A stretch of 32,896 nt of DNA from Actinomortierella ambigua (taxonomy: Eukaryota > Mortierellomycota > Mortierellomycetes > Mortierellales > Mortierellaceae), in the NCBI GenBank assembly GCA_016098155.1, contig JAAAJB010000399.1, positions 1-32,896 on the forward strand, in the 5' to 3' direction. A model generated the notes under the pieces. That model had not been told where the DNA came from and made no database searches. It saw only the letters and a program-made list of their open reading frames with translations. The translations under genes were made by a program, and so were the position numbers. Below are positions 17,155 through 27,000 of the stretch, one piece after another (position 1 is the stretch's first letter; each line of letters opens with the position of its first letter).

Positions 17155-19144
17155 TTAGAACTAAAAAACAGAAACAGGAGAGGGGGAAAAAGTGAGTAAG
17201 CATTGGGTAATTGAGCATTTTCCATCCTTGGTATAGACCACAGAGCCTGTCAACTGGACTACACTACTTACCCTGACTTGATAGTTGCCAGCTTTGGTCA
17301 TGTACCGCACCCACTTGACTGACTGATAGTTGCTCTTTTCAAACACCTTCAAGAACCGGACCAGCAATCCCGAAGATGTAAACATGAGCACCTGAAAGTC
17401 CATGGATATGGGTGGGCGCGACCATGCCTTCTTGTGGGTCATTGTCGTCAGTGTTGCCTCTGCTGTCAGCATGTATTCCGACTGACCCTGGAAGCGCGGG
17501 ATCTTCCACACCATCGCATTCTCGGCAGGGACATACTTGGCCTTGCCCGCATTGACTGAACAGTTCACACTCGCAGCGTTCAGCGGCGTCGGAATGTTTA
17601 GCACCACATTGTTTGCGTACAGCTTGGACGAGAAATTAGCCTTGACCACAATGCGGTACTCGACCTTGGACTTGCCAATCTCCGTCACCACAGGGTGCAC
17701 TCGGAACGGTAGGTTGATGTTTTCCGATGTTCGGTATCTATGTTGTTGTTGTTGTTGCCACCAATGTGAAATTAGACAAAGAAAAAAAAGCTGTTAGTCA
17801 TATAGAACCTTCCATGACCTACCATGCACAAAACACCATCAGAACTAGCAACGCAAGTATCAAGTACTCCATGTACCTCATGAGTTCAAACTCGCCATCA
17901 GGGGGTATAAAGCTGATCGTGCGGTCACTGTCAAACTTGCCCAGCTTGACACACTGGTGAAACTGGCAATCATCAATTTCAACGGCATTGGATGTCCGAC
18001 GGCTATGGGAGAAAAAAAAAGGGTGTGGAGCGAAAAATAAAGGTGAGAAATCAAACAAAACAAAAAACATGGCGGGTTGTCTCCCTTCATAGTGGACTCT
18101 CTAGTATTACTCCCTTCCACGTACTTTCTGTTCACGGCATCCTTCTCAAGAAGGACTTTATCGTTCAACCCAAACTTGCATTCGGGTGTGCCCGAGAGAT
18201 AGGCGCGCATCATGATCTGCCCTGCAACATCGGAGCGCAATACGTTGCCTTGTGTGCTCAACAACAGATTGACCGACTCGATGACATCAATGAACGCCTC
18301 ATTCTTACGGTACTTGACGTCTGATCGGCGCCATGAAATAGCACCCGTTGCCTGAATGGTGATCTTGGACGAGTCCTCCTTAATGGCCCTTTCGGATTTG
18401 ACGCCTTCTGTCGTGATGTACATCTTGAGCGTGTCTGTATCGCTGTTTTGTGGATATCCAAAATCAAGGACCTCTATTAACAGTTTTTTTTTGGAGAGAG
18501 AAAGGGTATGTATAAAGTAGTGGTGAGGAATGGGTGAGAAGGATGATCCAATTGAGACATGTTCAGAAAAGGCCGCCTCGTCTTTCCTTCCCTCTACCAT
18601 AAAAAAAACACACGTGTCGATCAGGTTGTGCTTGCTTCCAATTGCAAAAACTCACCATCCAGCAACTCGTAAATGAGGACAAAGTTGCTCTTGACGGCCT
18701 CCTCATCAAACTTGCCAAAGTACGAGCGACCCACGTTGATGACGCGGTAGCAAATCTCAAAGATCAAGGCTGCATTGGCGTTCCACTTTGTCAGAGCGAC
18801 AATGTACAGGTTCTCGTGGCGGACGTGGAAGAACGATGTACTGCCCAAAGTAATGATTGGCGAGCGTACCTCCGTGTTGGAAATGACCTGGACACGGAAG
18901 ATGTCAGCAATCGATCGCCTAGAGGGAGGAGAAGGAAACAAACAAAAAAAAGTATACATATTGGGTAGGCGAGACAAAAGAGGCGTAAGCATCCTGCAAG
19001 CAAGAGACAGTGCTGAATAGATTGGTTGGACAAGAAAGAAAAAAAAGGCGGCGTTTACCACCTGGCTTACTTGAGATCCTGGCGGTAGAGGCGAGAGATC
19101 AGCACTTCGCCCTTTTGGTTATAAATGAAGAGAGCACTAATCAT
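17155..19144 (-). CDS. apm4: AP-2 clathrin adaptor complex, mu (medium) subunit, six exons
   Basis: Exons 19071-19144, 18656-18918, 18125-18473, 17877-18002, 17272-17737 and a terminal 17155-17160 join in phase to 427 residues (human AP2M1 is 435). The longin domain starts [20 protein letters not shown] and runs to about residue 140. The mu-homology domain (about 160-427) contains [35 protein letters not shown] and [11 protein letters not shown]. Thr155 in [11 protein letters not shown] corresponds to the mammalian AAK1 phosphosite Thr156. Asp175 and Trp413, which bind the Tyr of YxxPhi cargo in mammals, are kept; mammalian Lys203 is Arg here. The protein selects cargo for clathrin-mediated endocytosis at the plasma membrane. 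The last exon is only a Phe codon plus TAA; without that splice the frame continues about 37 residues to a TAG at 17161-17163. Confidence 0.96.
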
Positions 19145-20497
19145 ATTGCCGACGATGTGGTAGGTGAGGCGGTGGTGCTACGTTGTACGAGAGGAAAGGG
19201 GTTGATGGTGGTATTGTATGGTATTGTATTGTATGGTATGGTATAAAGAATGGACGGGATAAGACTCTGTTCCGTTGGCCCCTGAGCTTCACGTTGGTGG
19301 TGGGGATATGTGTGTGCCTTGAGGGAGATGATGAGCGAGCGGGATGATGCGCCGTCTTGCCTCCAGAAGAATGGCTTGGTGTGGTGGGGGAGGGAAATGC
19401 CGTTATGGTTGTTTGTAGATGCCGATGGGGTGGAGGCACTTGCTGGCGTTCAGTCGAGCAAGGTCGAGGTAGAAGCCAGTGGTGTCAATGAAAGCAATCA
19501 GATGAAAAAGAATGGTATTATGAAGAGCCTTTGTCCATGCATCAAAAATAGCTTTGGAGGAACACCTTCGCAGTCACGGGCTCCGCTTAAAGGCTCCTGC
19601 CTAAATGAAGAACGCGATTCAGCCAATAGGAGCCAATGCTGCTCCCCCGACCGTGAAGAAGGATTCACATACCGAGAGACCTCCATCCCCCACCCCTATG
19701 ATGTGAAGAATAGCTTATTTGATTCACAAAGGATGGGTTCCCTGATAGATGGCCATGGGGATCCGAGAATAAGACTATCACCAAGCATTTGCCGACGACG
19801 GCAAATCTAGAGTCTAGGAGGCCATAAGGTAGATGGAGGTCGTGGAGCGAATGGTGTTCGATGATCGCGGTATCACTCTGCCCTATGAACGCTCCAATAT
19901 GGGTTTTGCTGTTGCGGCATGCCATGCCGGGCGTATAACTGTTTCTCGTAGTTTCCATGACCGTGCATCTATGGGCGACTCGACATTGTAGACGCCTTGG
20001 AATGGGAAAGGTTTGGCCAGTTGGCGGTAGTTTGTGCTACGGTGTCTATCGCCTCGGGAGTTTTGTGTGTCAAGGGTGTCATATGCATGCTCTTTGTTGA
20101 ATCTGGTGAAGGTACTACATCTTGGTTGACCATGGGCACACATCACTCCCAGGATCTGAAATCGGCGCGGACTTTTTTTTTTTTTTTGGCCNNNNNNNNN
20201 NTAAATTTTATTAAAAAAAAAAAAAAAAAAAAAAAACTCGCGTGCATAGACAAGACCTCTGCAGACCTTCGTTGCAAGAGGTCCGTGTGTGCGTGCCTGG
20301 ATCCCCGTGCTCCATTGCACTCCATATCGCCGCACCTTTTTTTTTTCTCTCTAACAAAAAGAAGGCAATGCAGAGAAAAAGAATGCGGGTGTAGAAAGTG
20401 GAGCAAACATCGTTCTCTATATATTATCATCTAGGGGGGTTCGTTCGTCCTAGGGGTAGAGACAATCCAAAACGACTCTCTCTCTATGTATTCCTGT
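19145..20497. other. spacer with assembly gap, no gene supported
   Basis: About 1.35 kb between the AP-2 mu start and the Derlin stop. It includes a GTATT/GGTAT-rich patch at about 19208-19246 that would lie in the AP-2 mu promoter. Open frames of 90-166 codons occur, but they lack splice context and family features. A run of Ns interrupts it at 20192-20201. Confidence 0.6.
20173..20236. other. 10-N assembly gap between poly-T and poly-A
   Basis: Fifteen T (20173-20187), then GGCC, ten N (20192-20201), a short AT-rich stretch, then 24 A (20213-20236). The unknown bases are most likely a scaffold join in an unsequenceable homopolymer region; the true length is not known. Confidence 0.95.
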
Positions 20498-21657
20498 TTA
20501 TCCGAGGCGATGACCGGTGCCCCAGCGGTGGCCGGCCTCTTGGGCCTGCGCTGGTCGGTGCGTAGCTGTGGTGCGTCCACTGCCGCCGCTGAACTGAGCT
20601 CCAGTCACCTCCTGGCGTGGGAAAAAGCTGTACAAGATAGAAGGGGTCGGGATCAAACGAGGACCGCCGCTCGCCGGGTAGACGGCGTCCAAGTAGTGAT
20701 AGATGTATCCAGATGCAATGCCAATCAACATGGTCGTAGGTAGAGCGGCACCATTTGCGATAGACGTATAGGCTGCCAACACCCATGGGAGATACTTTGC
20801 CTAGAATAGATGACAGGAATCCTGGTGAGTTGAGCCAAAGCACTAGTATGAGGGCACAGTCTCGTGTCATGCCTATCCTTGTAACAAGAGAGTTTACCTT
20901 GAAGCGGAAGCCAAACATGAACGACACTATCCGCTCAGCGTTGGCGAGTGACCACAAGAGAATTAAGGTCGACAGCAAGGCTTGGAACAAGTAGACTTCA
21001 CCAAAGTAGGGAGCTATGGTCTACCAAGCGTGCGTCAACAAAGGTTAGACAGGTCGATAGATAGAGAGCGTCGTTGGCAGTAGGTCAAGGTGAGTAAAGT
21101 GTACTTGTCCTATACAACATGTGGATACTTACAGCAGATGTGATACTGGTGAAAATGATGCACCAGACAAAGTCGGCCGTGCGTGCGGCAAAAGTGGTCT
21201 GTTCGAGCTCGCAGCCGTAGTTGAAGAGGAAGTACATGTCCATCAGGAACTGAAAGTTAAGTCCGGTGACAGTGAAGGCCGTGAAGAGGCGGTGGATCTA
21301 GAAACAAGGGCAGCGAAGGCAGGCAGGCAGGCAGCGTAAGCAAAGGCGATGACATGGCAGAAGAAACGAACGCATGTGTGGGAGTCGGGGGTTTGGGGTG
21401 GGCTAGTTACAGCAGGAGCGTACAAAGGTACCATCCTCTTGCTTTTCCTGCCTCCCGTCTCCTTCTCCTTCTATGCTTTCTTAACAGCAAGCTCTTACTT
21501 GGAAGCTATACAGGATCCTGTTCCAGCTGAGCATCAAGGCGGAATAGGGAATAAGCCCAAACTTTGTGCCAAAGGTGAACACGACGGTGGCGGTCATAAG
21601 AGACCTTGTCACGATGGGTATGCTCTTGTATGCCTGCATCAACTCGTTTTCTGCCAT
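20498..21657 (-). CDS. DER1: Derlin (Der1-like ER rhomboid pseudoprotease), four exons
   Basis: Exons 21499-21657, 21133-21297, 20898-21020 and 20498-20800, all in phase 0, give 249 residues (human Derlin-1 is 251). The order of hydrophobic segments matches Derlins: SIPIVTRSLMTATVVFTFG, FLMDMYFLFNYG, DFVWCIIFTSITSA, FQALLSTLILLWSL, then YLPWVLAAYTSIANGAA and IGIASGYIYHYLDAVYP with a GxxxG. Derlins form the ER-membrane channel for retrotranslocation of misfolded proteins (ERAD). The last ten residues, HRWGTGHRLG, match the SHP box that binds Cdc48/p97 in Derlin-1 and Dfm1, whereas budding yeast Der1 lacks one. The usual WR after the first membrane segment reads HR here (FQIHRLFTAF). The gene is divergent from prefoldin 4, with 297 bases between the two ATGs. 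Confidence 0.95.
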
Positions 21658-21954
21658 GATGTAGAGTCTGCCGAATGTGTCTTTGGGGAATGTGGTAGGT
21701 GAGGGGGGGGTGTTTGGGAGGAGCAAGAAAAAGAAAGGATGGTTGCAATTGAATGCAGAACAAAGAGGAAGAGTGTGCCTGCAGAGCGAAAAGCGCGGGC
21801 CTGCCAAGTGGTTGCCACCGATTCGCGAGAACAGCAGCCACGTCATTTTTTTTTGGTTGGGCCCCAAATTCTCTCTCCCCTTTTTGGCTTTTCAACTTTG
21901 ATCGTTTTGAACACCACCCACCCACCTAACACACAACCACTACAAGTACACGAG
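21658..21954. promoter_or_regulatory. shared divergent promoter of Derlin and prefoldin 4
   Basis: 297 bases between the Derlin ATG (minus) and the prefoldin 4 ATG (plus). They include a G-rich block near 21701-21717 and purine-rich DNA on the Derlin side, and CCACCCA motifs and CA-rich DNA on the prefoldin side. Both genes serve protein quality control, so co-regulation is plausible but not shown. Confidence 0.5.
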
Positions 21955-22795
21955 ATGCGCATGGTAATAGACCCGGCCACCAACAGACAATGCAACTCTC
22001 TCCCCACCGAGGGAGATTGCAACAAACTGGATGAACGCTTCGCCTCTGACTTTGCAATTGCTGGATGTTCATTCTTTTTTTTTCTTTCTTTCTCATCTTG
22101 TAGCTCGAACGCGAAGAGGAGGAGGGTGATGTCCAGGTGTCATGGCAGGACCAGGAGAACATCAACACATTCAGCAAGTACAACGCAAAGCTGCAGGACC
22201 TGGAGGAGCAATACGAGGCCAAGAAGGTAGGACACCGCCACTGGCTGGCTGACTGGCTGATAGTTTGAGCACCACGCTGAGTCCATCAATCTGTCGCGGC
22301 TAGCCAAAACACGCTACTTCCTTCTCTACGATACGCACACATGTTTCCCGGTGCACACATGTTTCCTGGCGCACCCACTGATGGCTCTCCTCTTTCCCCA
22401 TCGTCTTTTTTTATTAGACCGAGAAAGAATATCTGGATGATCTTGCTACAGAACTCGAGCTCGCTGACGAGGACGAGCCAGTAAGGTACGCGACACTGTT
22501 TCATCAGCTTTGTTTTCCCTGAAGGATTGATCGACTTGCATCTTGACCGAAGGATCATGATTGACTAAAGTGCTTTGGCCATTTTTTTTGTTTAAATAGA
22601 TATCGCATTGGCGAGGCATATGTCTCACTACCACTCGAGACTGCACAGGAGCGCATCCAAAAGGCGCAGGAGAAGCTTGACGAAGAGATTGACGTATTAA
22701 AGACACAGATGGATGACGCCGTCGAGAAGATGGCTGCGCTGAAGAAGGTTCTGTATGCTCGCTTCGGCAACGCCATCAACCTGGAGAAGGACTAA
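21955..22795 (+). CDS. GIM3: prefoldin subunit 4, four exons
   Basis: Exons 21955-21963, 22104-22226, 22418-22485 and 22600-22795 join in phase to 131 residues (human PFDN4 is 134). The first exon codes only MRM before GTAATA. Then follow the first coiled-coil helix (VSWQDQENINTFSKYNAKL, EEQYEAKK), the beta-hairpin region (LADEDEPVRYRIGEAYVSLP) and the second helix (ETAQERIQKAQEKLDEEIDV), ending YARFGNAINLEKD, which matches the YAKFGSNINLE end of animal PFDN4. Prefoldin is a hexameric cytosolic co-chaperone that delivers unfolded actin and tubulin to the CCT/TRiC chaperonin; subunit 4 is a beta-type subunit. Intron 2 carries an 18-nt tandem repeat. The Derlin gene starts 297 bases upstream on the other strand. 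Confidence 0.95.
22335..22370. repeat. two-copy 18-nt direct repeat in prefoldin intron 2
   Basis: GCACACATGTTTCCCGGT is followed directly by a copy differing at two bases (GCACACATGTTTCCTGGC). It is probably a recent slip duplication inside the intron. Confidence 0.85.
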
Positions 22796-23030
22796 AGATA
22801 GTCAGCCCTGTTTTATCATATTTTTTTTTTTATATCACCGCGACATTTCGAATACACTCACTTGAAGAGCCACCACAAAGCAAATGAATTGTTGAATGCT
22901 GAAAAAAGAAAAAGATGATAATATACATTGTGAATTACAAATTTACAATAGACGGGAAAAAAAAAAGAAAGATGGAGAAAAAGTGACAAGTGCTTGCAAA
23001 CTATGATGCTGTCCGCGGTTACTTGCTTCT

Positions 23031-23666
23031 TTACACCATTGACTGGTGAAGGATATCGGCAATATTGACCCACTCCATGGCCTTCATGACCTTGTCTGTC
23101 CGTACTGTAGGCGCATGATCATGGCCCCACAGCATAAAAGAGTCAAACTGGGCAGTCGTGGTCCATGTCTTGCGCTCCTCGTTGAAACCTTGCAACATGG
23201 CATCGTACTCGTCTTGATCCATATCCATCGCGTCCTTGTTGCTCTTGGTCGCCTTGATTTGCTTGATCGGAGCAGGAGGAGGTGGTGGTGCAAGTGTGTA
23301 GATCGATCCAACATAGCTGGGTGGCATTTGAACGACCGTGCCCTTGAGCGCCCGGCCACGGAAGCTTGTCTCGGGAACGAGAGGTGCCGTTGTTGCCATG
23401 GTCTCCTTTGTTGATGTGCAGGTTGCGACAGTGGCCGTCACCAGGCCCCCACTCTGGGTGGTTGTGCTCGCGGTGGTGGTGGTGGTGGTGATGGTCACGT
23501 CCGACTCGACCTGAGAGGAGGCCACGGGGTTGGTGACGATGAAGAAGTCGGACACATTAGCCTTTCCCTCGTGCTTGATGCCACAAGGCAGCAGATGGAA
23601 GCTGGATGCATCTAGGCGTCGTGATGCAGGCAAGGGCTGTGATGGTTGTTCCAGAATCGACTCCAT
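23031..23666 (-). CDS. RNH203: ribonuclease H2 subunit C (non-catalytic)
   Basis: An intronless 211-residue protein. Conserved blocks of the RNase H2C family are present in order: FHLLPCGIKHEGKANVSDFF (23-42), ETSFRGRALKGTVVQMPPSY (99-118) and TAQFDSFMLWGHDHAP (171-186), with a weaker helical end (KAMEWVNIADILHQ). RNase H2 is the trimer that cuts RNA-DNA hybrids and removes single ribonucleotides from DNA in the nucleus; subunit C forms the scaffold with subunit B around the catalytic A. The human protein is 164 residues; the extra length here is a Thr-rich insert (57-96) and an Ala/Pro loop near 126-134. The start is the only in-frame ATG before the first block. It converges on prefoldin 4, with 235 bases between stops. 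Confidence 0.9.
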   Translation of the reverse strand: MESILEQPSQPLPASRRLDASSFHLLPCGIKHEGKANVSDFFIVTNPVASSQVESDVTITTTTTTASTTTQSGGLVTATVATCTSTKETMATTAPLVPETSFRGRALKGTVVQMPPSYVGSIYTLAPPPPPAPIKQIKATKSNKDAMDMDQDEYDAMLQGFNEERKTWTTTAQFDSFMLWGHDHAPTVRTDKVMKAMEWVNIADILHQSMV

Positions 23667-23994
23667 GGTTGGTTAGAGGGGCTCAGAGCTTCGGTGTTGG
23701 GGGAACAAACAACCGTTCAGCGCGTTGTTGTGTGCCTGAAGATTTGGCGGTCACAAGTTTCACTTTCGCGCACCTCAGTCCCTCGATCCCCCCTTTGGAT
23801 CGCCAGTCAACGCAGGCCAAGTGCCCTGCTGCCTCGTAGAATTGTCATCTCCTATGAAAACTGGTCCTTGCCTCAACCTCTCCTTCGACTGCCAAGTAGG
23901 ACGCTGATCCCTTAGATCAAGATCATTCGCCACCCGCCCTTGCAACAAACCCAGATGAATGAGTATCTAGCCCTGTTTGATTTCATATAGACTG

Positions 23995-24028
<34 letters not shown>

Positions 24029-27000
24029 CCCTCACTTGCCTCCCCAACACCCTATCCACTTCGCATTACATCCGCAGTATGGGACTTCCTTTTCTAGCTC
24101 CTCCTCGCCATGGAAGACCATTGACATACACGGGCCATCGACTTATCACCAACGTCTGGTCACTCTGTCTCATGGTGCCCTCTCATTTTCGGACGAGCAA
24201 CGCCCATAAACTCTAGCCTAGTAGATTGGCACATGCACTAGATCGCCACCTCATACACAGATCGACAAAAAGGCGTAATAAACCCAGTACCTTTCTGGCT
24301 ACATCTTTTTTTTTTCATGAGTACATGCAATTATTTGTCCTCATCGTCTGGCTCCAATGTACCTTACATTCTTATCCCGTTCAGCGGAGTATGATCCAAT
24401 CCCGATGGCGCAAGACTAGCAGCTTCCGGTGCCCCCACAATAACAATCTAGGGTAGCCCTTCCGATCGGCTCTCATCGTGAACCCACCCACGCTATCTCC
24501 TGGGTGCAGCACGCCATTTATGGGAATACTCATAATCGCAATTGTAATACGTAATGTACAATACGTGGTTTCTTTGTGCCAGGCTACAAAAACTGGATCT
24601 ATCATATGCTGCAGTGGATAGAACAGTGGGTGAAGACAAGTCTACTCGTCGCTCGAATAGAGGCCGTTTATGTACCGCCCTCCCAAATAGCTCGTTCAAT
24701 CAGCAGCAACAGGAAGGCATAAAGTTCTTCCCTTGGCGAAACCCCCATACTCGGTACATACAGAAGTAGGCATTTGTAGCTGGGTGTGAAGAGAGCAGAA
24801 TCAATCGGGTACATACATATGTTTGCTACTACTACCCGCAAAATAGGCAAACAAGGTTGAGTATGGTTAATGATATGGGAAAAAACAAACATGCAAATAG
24901 ACACGAGGGTGTCATCATCAGAACTTTCTTGTCGATAATTCTTTCGCCCCATTGAGATCGTCGAGTGACAAAGGTCCAAGCCAAAATAGACACGCACAGC
25001 GAGGCCACGAGGCACCGAGTGGTTTTTGGTCTAGAGCAGAGTTCTATGGACCTTTGTTTGCTTACATTTCTATTGATTCTTCGCCACTGAGGTTCCTGGA
25101 TGGAGGTACGATGGAATGTGAGTGAGCTATGTCCTTTATTTAGACACCTTCTGTTTCTTCCTCGGTGTCGATCGATGAACTGTGGAAACAAACAACTCTC
25201 ACACACACTCTCTCTCTACCTCCCCCTTCCCCATCTCCCATCGGATCAGTGGTGCATCTCATCCAGTCAGCCAGTAGAGAACACCACCTGTACCTTTGGC
25301 GGATATGGGGAGCAGTACCATGCTGTACACCCATGCGAAATTGCCTTGCCAGCAACGGATTGAGCTCACATAGGAAGACCCTTCCTTGAGCTCAGTTATG
25401 CAGATTCTGGAATCATTCCTATTCGTCAACGGCTCCCTTCAGACTCACACGCAAGCCAAACGTAAAAAATAAAAATCTTTAGTGTGGATGAGAAAATGTG
25501 AGCCACCACCAAAAACAAAAAATTGTCCACCTGGGCCGGTGTAACTCTTCGTTTCAGTGCAGTCCTGCCTTCCCTTACCCATGGTGACACAGGGTGAAAA
25601 TCTTGCCCAGCCCTGATCGTAATATGCTTGCGCGGCGCGCTTCCCACAAAATATCGGCCCCCAATTGTGCTGCCTCTACCATTTGTTTTTTTTTATCTTC
25701 TCACGACCGTCATGGGAACCTTGCGAGTCCCTGCGGCATAGGCCGAAAAATAAAATGGTCGAAAACCATACCAAAAAAAAAAAAAAAGATGAACTGAAAT
25801 GGTTCTAAACTGACCACTCTCCATTCATAGAACGACAATGGTTGTCCAATCTGCTGTGGATTAATTGTGCTTGCACAATGAGATAGAGACACAACATCCT
25901 TCTTACTCGCCCTATAGCTCAGCTCCAATGAGAGTGAATGTTGACAAAATACTATCAAAGCTGACGCCGTGATGTGTGTGTGTGTGTGTGAATGTGTTTT
26001 TCCCACAAGGAGCCCAACGGCTGTGCCACACTCTTTTTCTCATTAACTTGTCCAGCTGCCATTAAACATTACTCAACGTTTGTGCGCGCACACCACTTGC
26101 TGTAATTGACAACTCCAACTAAAAAAGAATATCACACTCTCATTTGCACGCGTTGCAACGAAACGCCTTTCGGAACCTTTGATGTGCTGTCCAGTCGAAC
26201 AAAATTTTATGTGCACTATCTGAGGCATTTTTATAACACAGTCCTTCCAAGCTGGCCATCACTTTAAGATGTCGTGGGCTTTACTTGCCATTCAAGCTGG
26301 CTCTACTTCTTTGGCCATGCACGGGGGGGGGGGAGACCCAATTGTAGAGTCAAGTTGACTGGTGTGCAAGATTTTGTAGCAAACAAGGAGGTCTAATAAG
26401 CACACCATCCACCGAAAGAGCCATCCTCACACTTGTTCATGAATCCATCTATTCCTCTGAGAAAGTGGGTTGTTGTTGTTCTGATACTACGTACCAATGC
26501 TAGCCTCGGTCAATGCGTGTACTATATGAAACGCGTAGGAATGATGGGGTACTTTCCCATAAGCATCCTCGTGGTACCTCCGCGATCACTCAGTATTCAT
26601 GTCTCACTTTTGAAAAATCTAGGAATGGTAGTCGACATCGGTAAGGGTACGTACTCTCCATGGAGGCAAAAGACGTACTGCGGGCAAGCAAGGTGATCAC
26701 AGTCACCAGTATATATCTCTCTCCCCCCCCCCCAAATTCCCAAAGGACTTGCGCGCGCCACGGACGCACGCATTCAAATGACACATCATTGAATACTTCC
26801 AGATGTACCAATGCCTGATGAAGGCATGTTTGCTCAGAGAGCTGGTGTGCACATTGTTTACCCAGAGAGAACTTTATTCTTTTGTTGTTACGATGAAGAG
26901 AAGGAATAGATGAATGGACTTTGGAACAGAATGTAGACTGGCCTGAGAGCTCCACAGCAGCCAACACACACTGACGGCTACTTTTTTTTTCTTTTGGAGT

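Noticed and set aside
16812..17225. 137-codon minus-strand frame between AP-2 mu and GST
   Set aside because: It is Ser/Phe/Pro-rich, overlaps the AP-2 mu 3' end in another frame and follows a purine repeat; no domain is seen.
19310..19810. 166-codon plus-strand frame in the AP-2 mu/Derlin spacer
   Set aside because: No family feature, no splice context, and it begins in AP-2 mu promoter-like repeats; length is within chance for this composition.
25908..25985. Second tRNA-like A box (TAGCTCAG)
   Set aside because: No B box or paired acceptor stem downstream.
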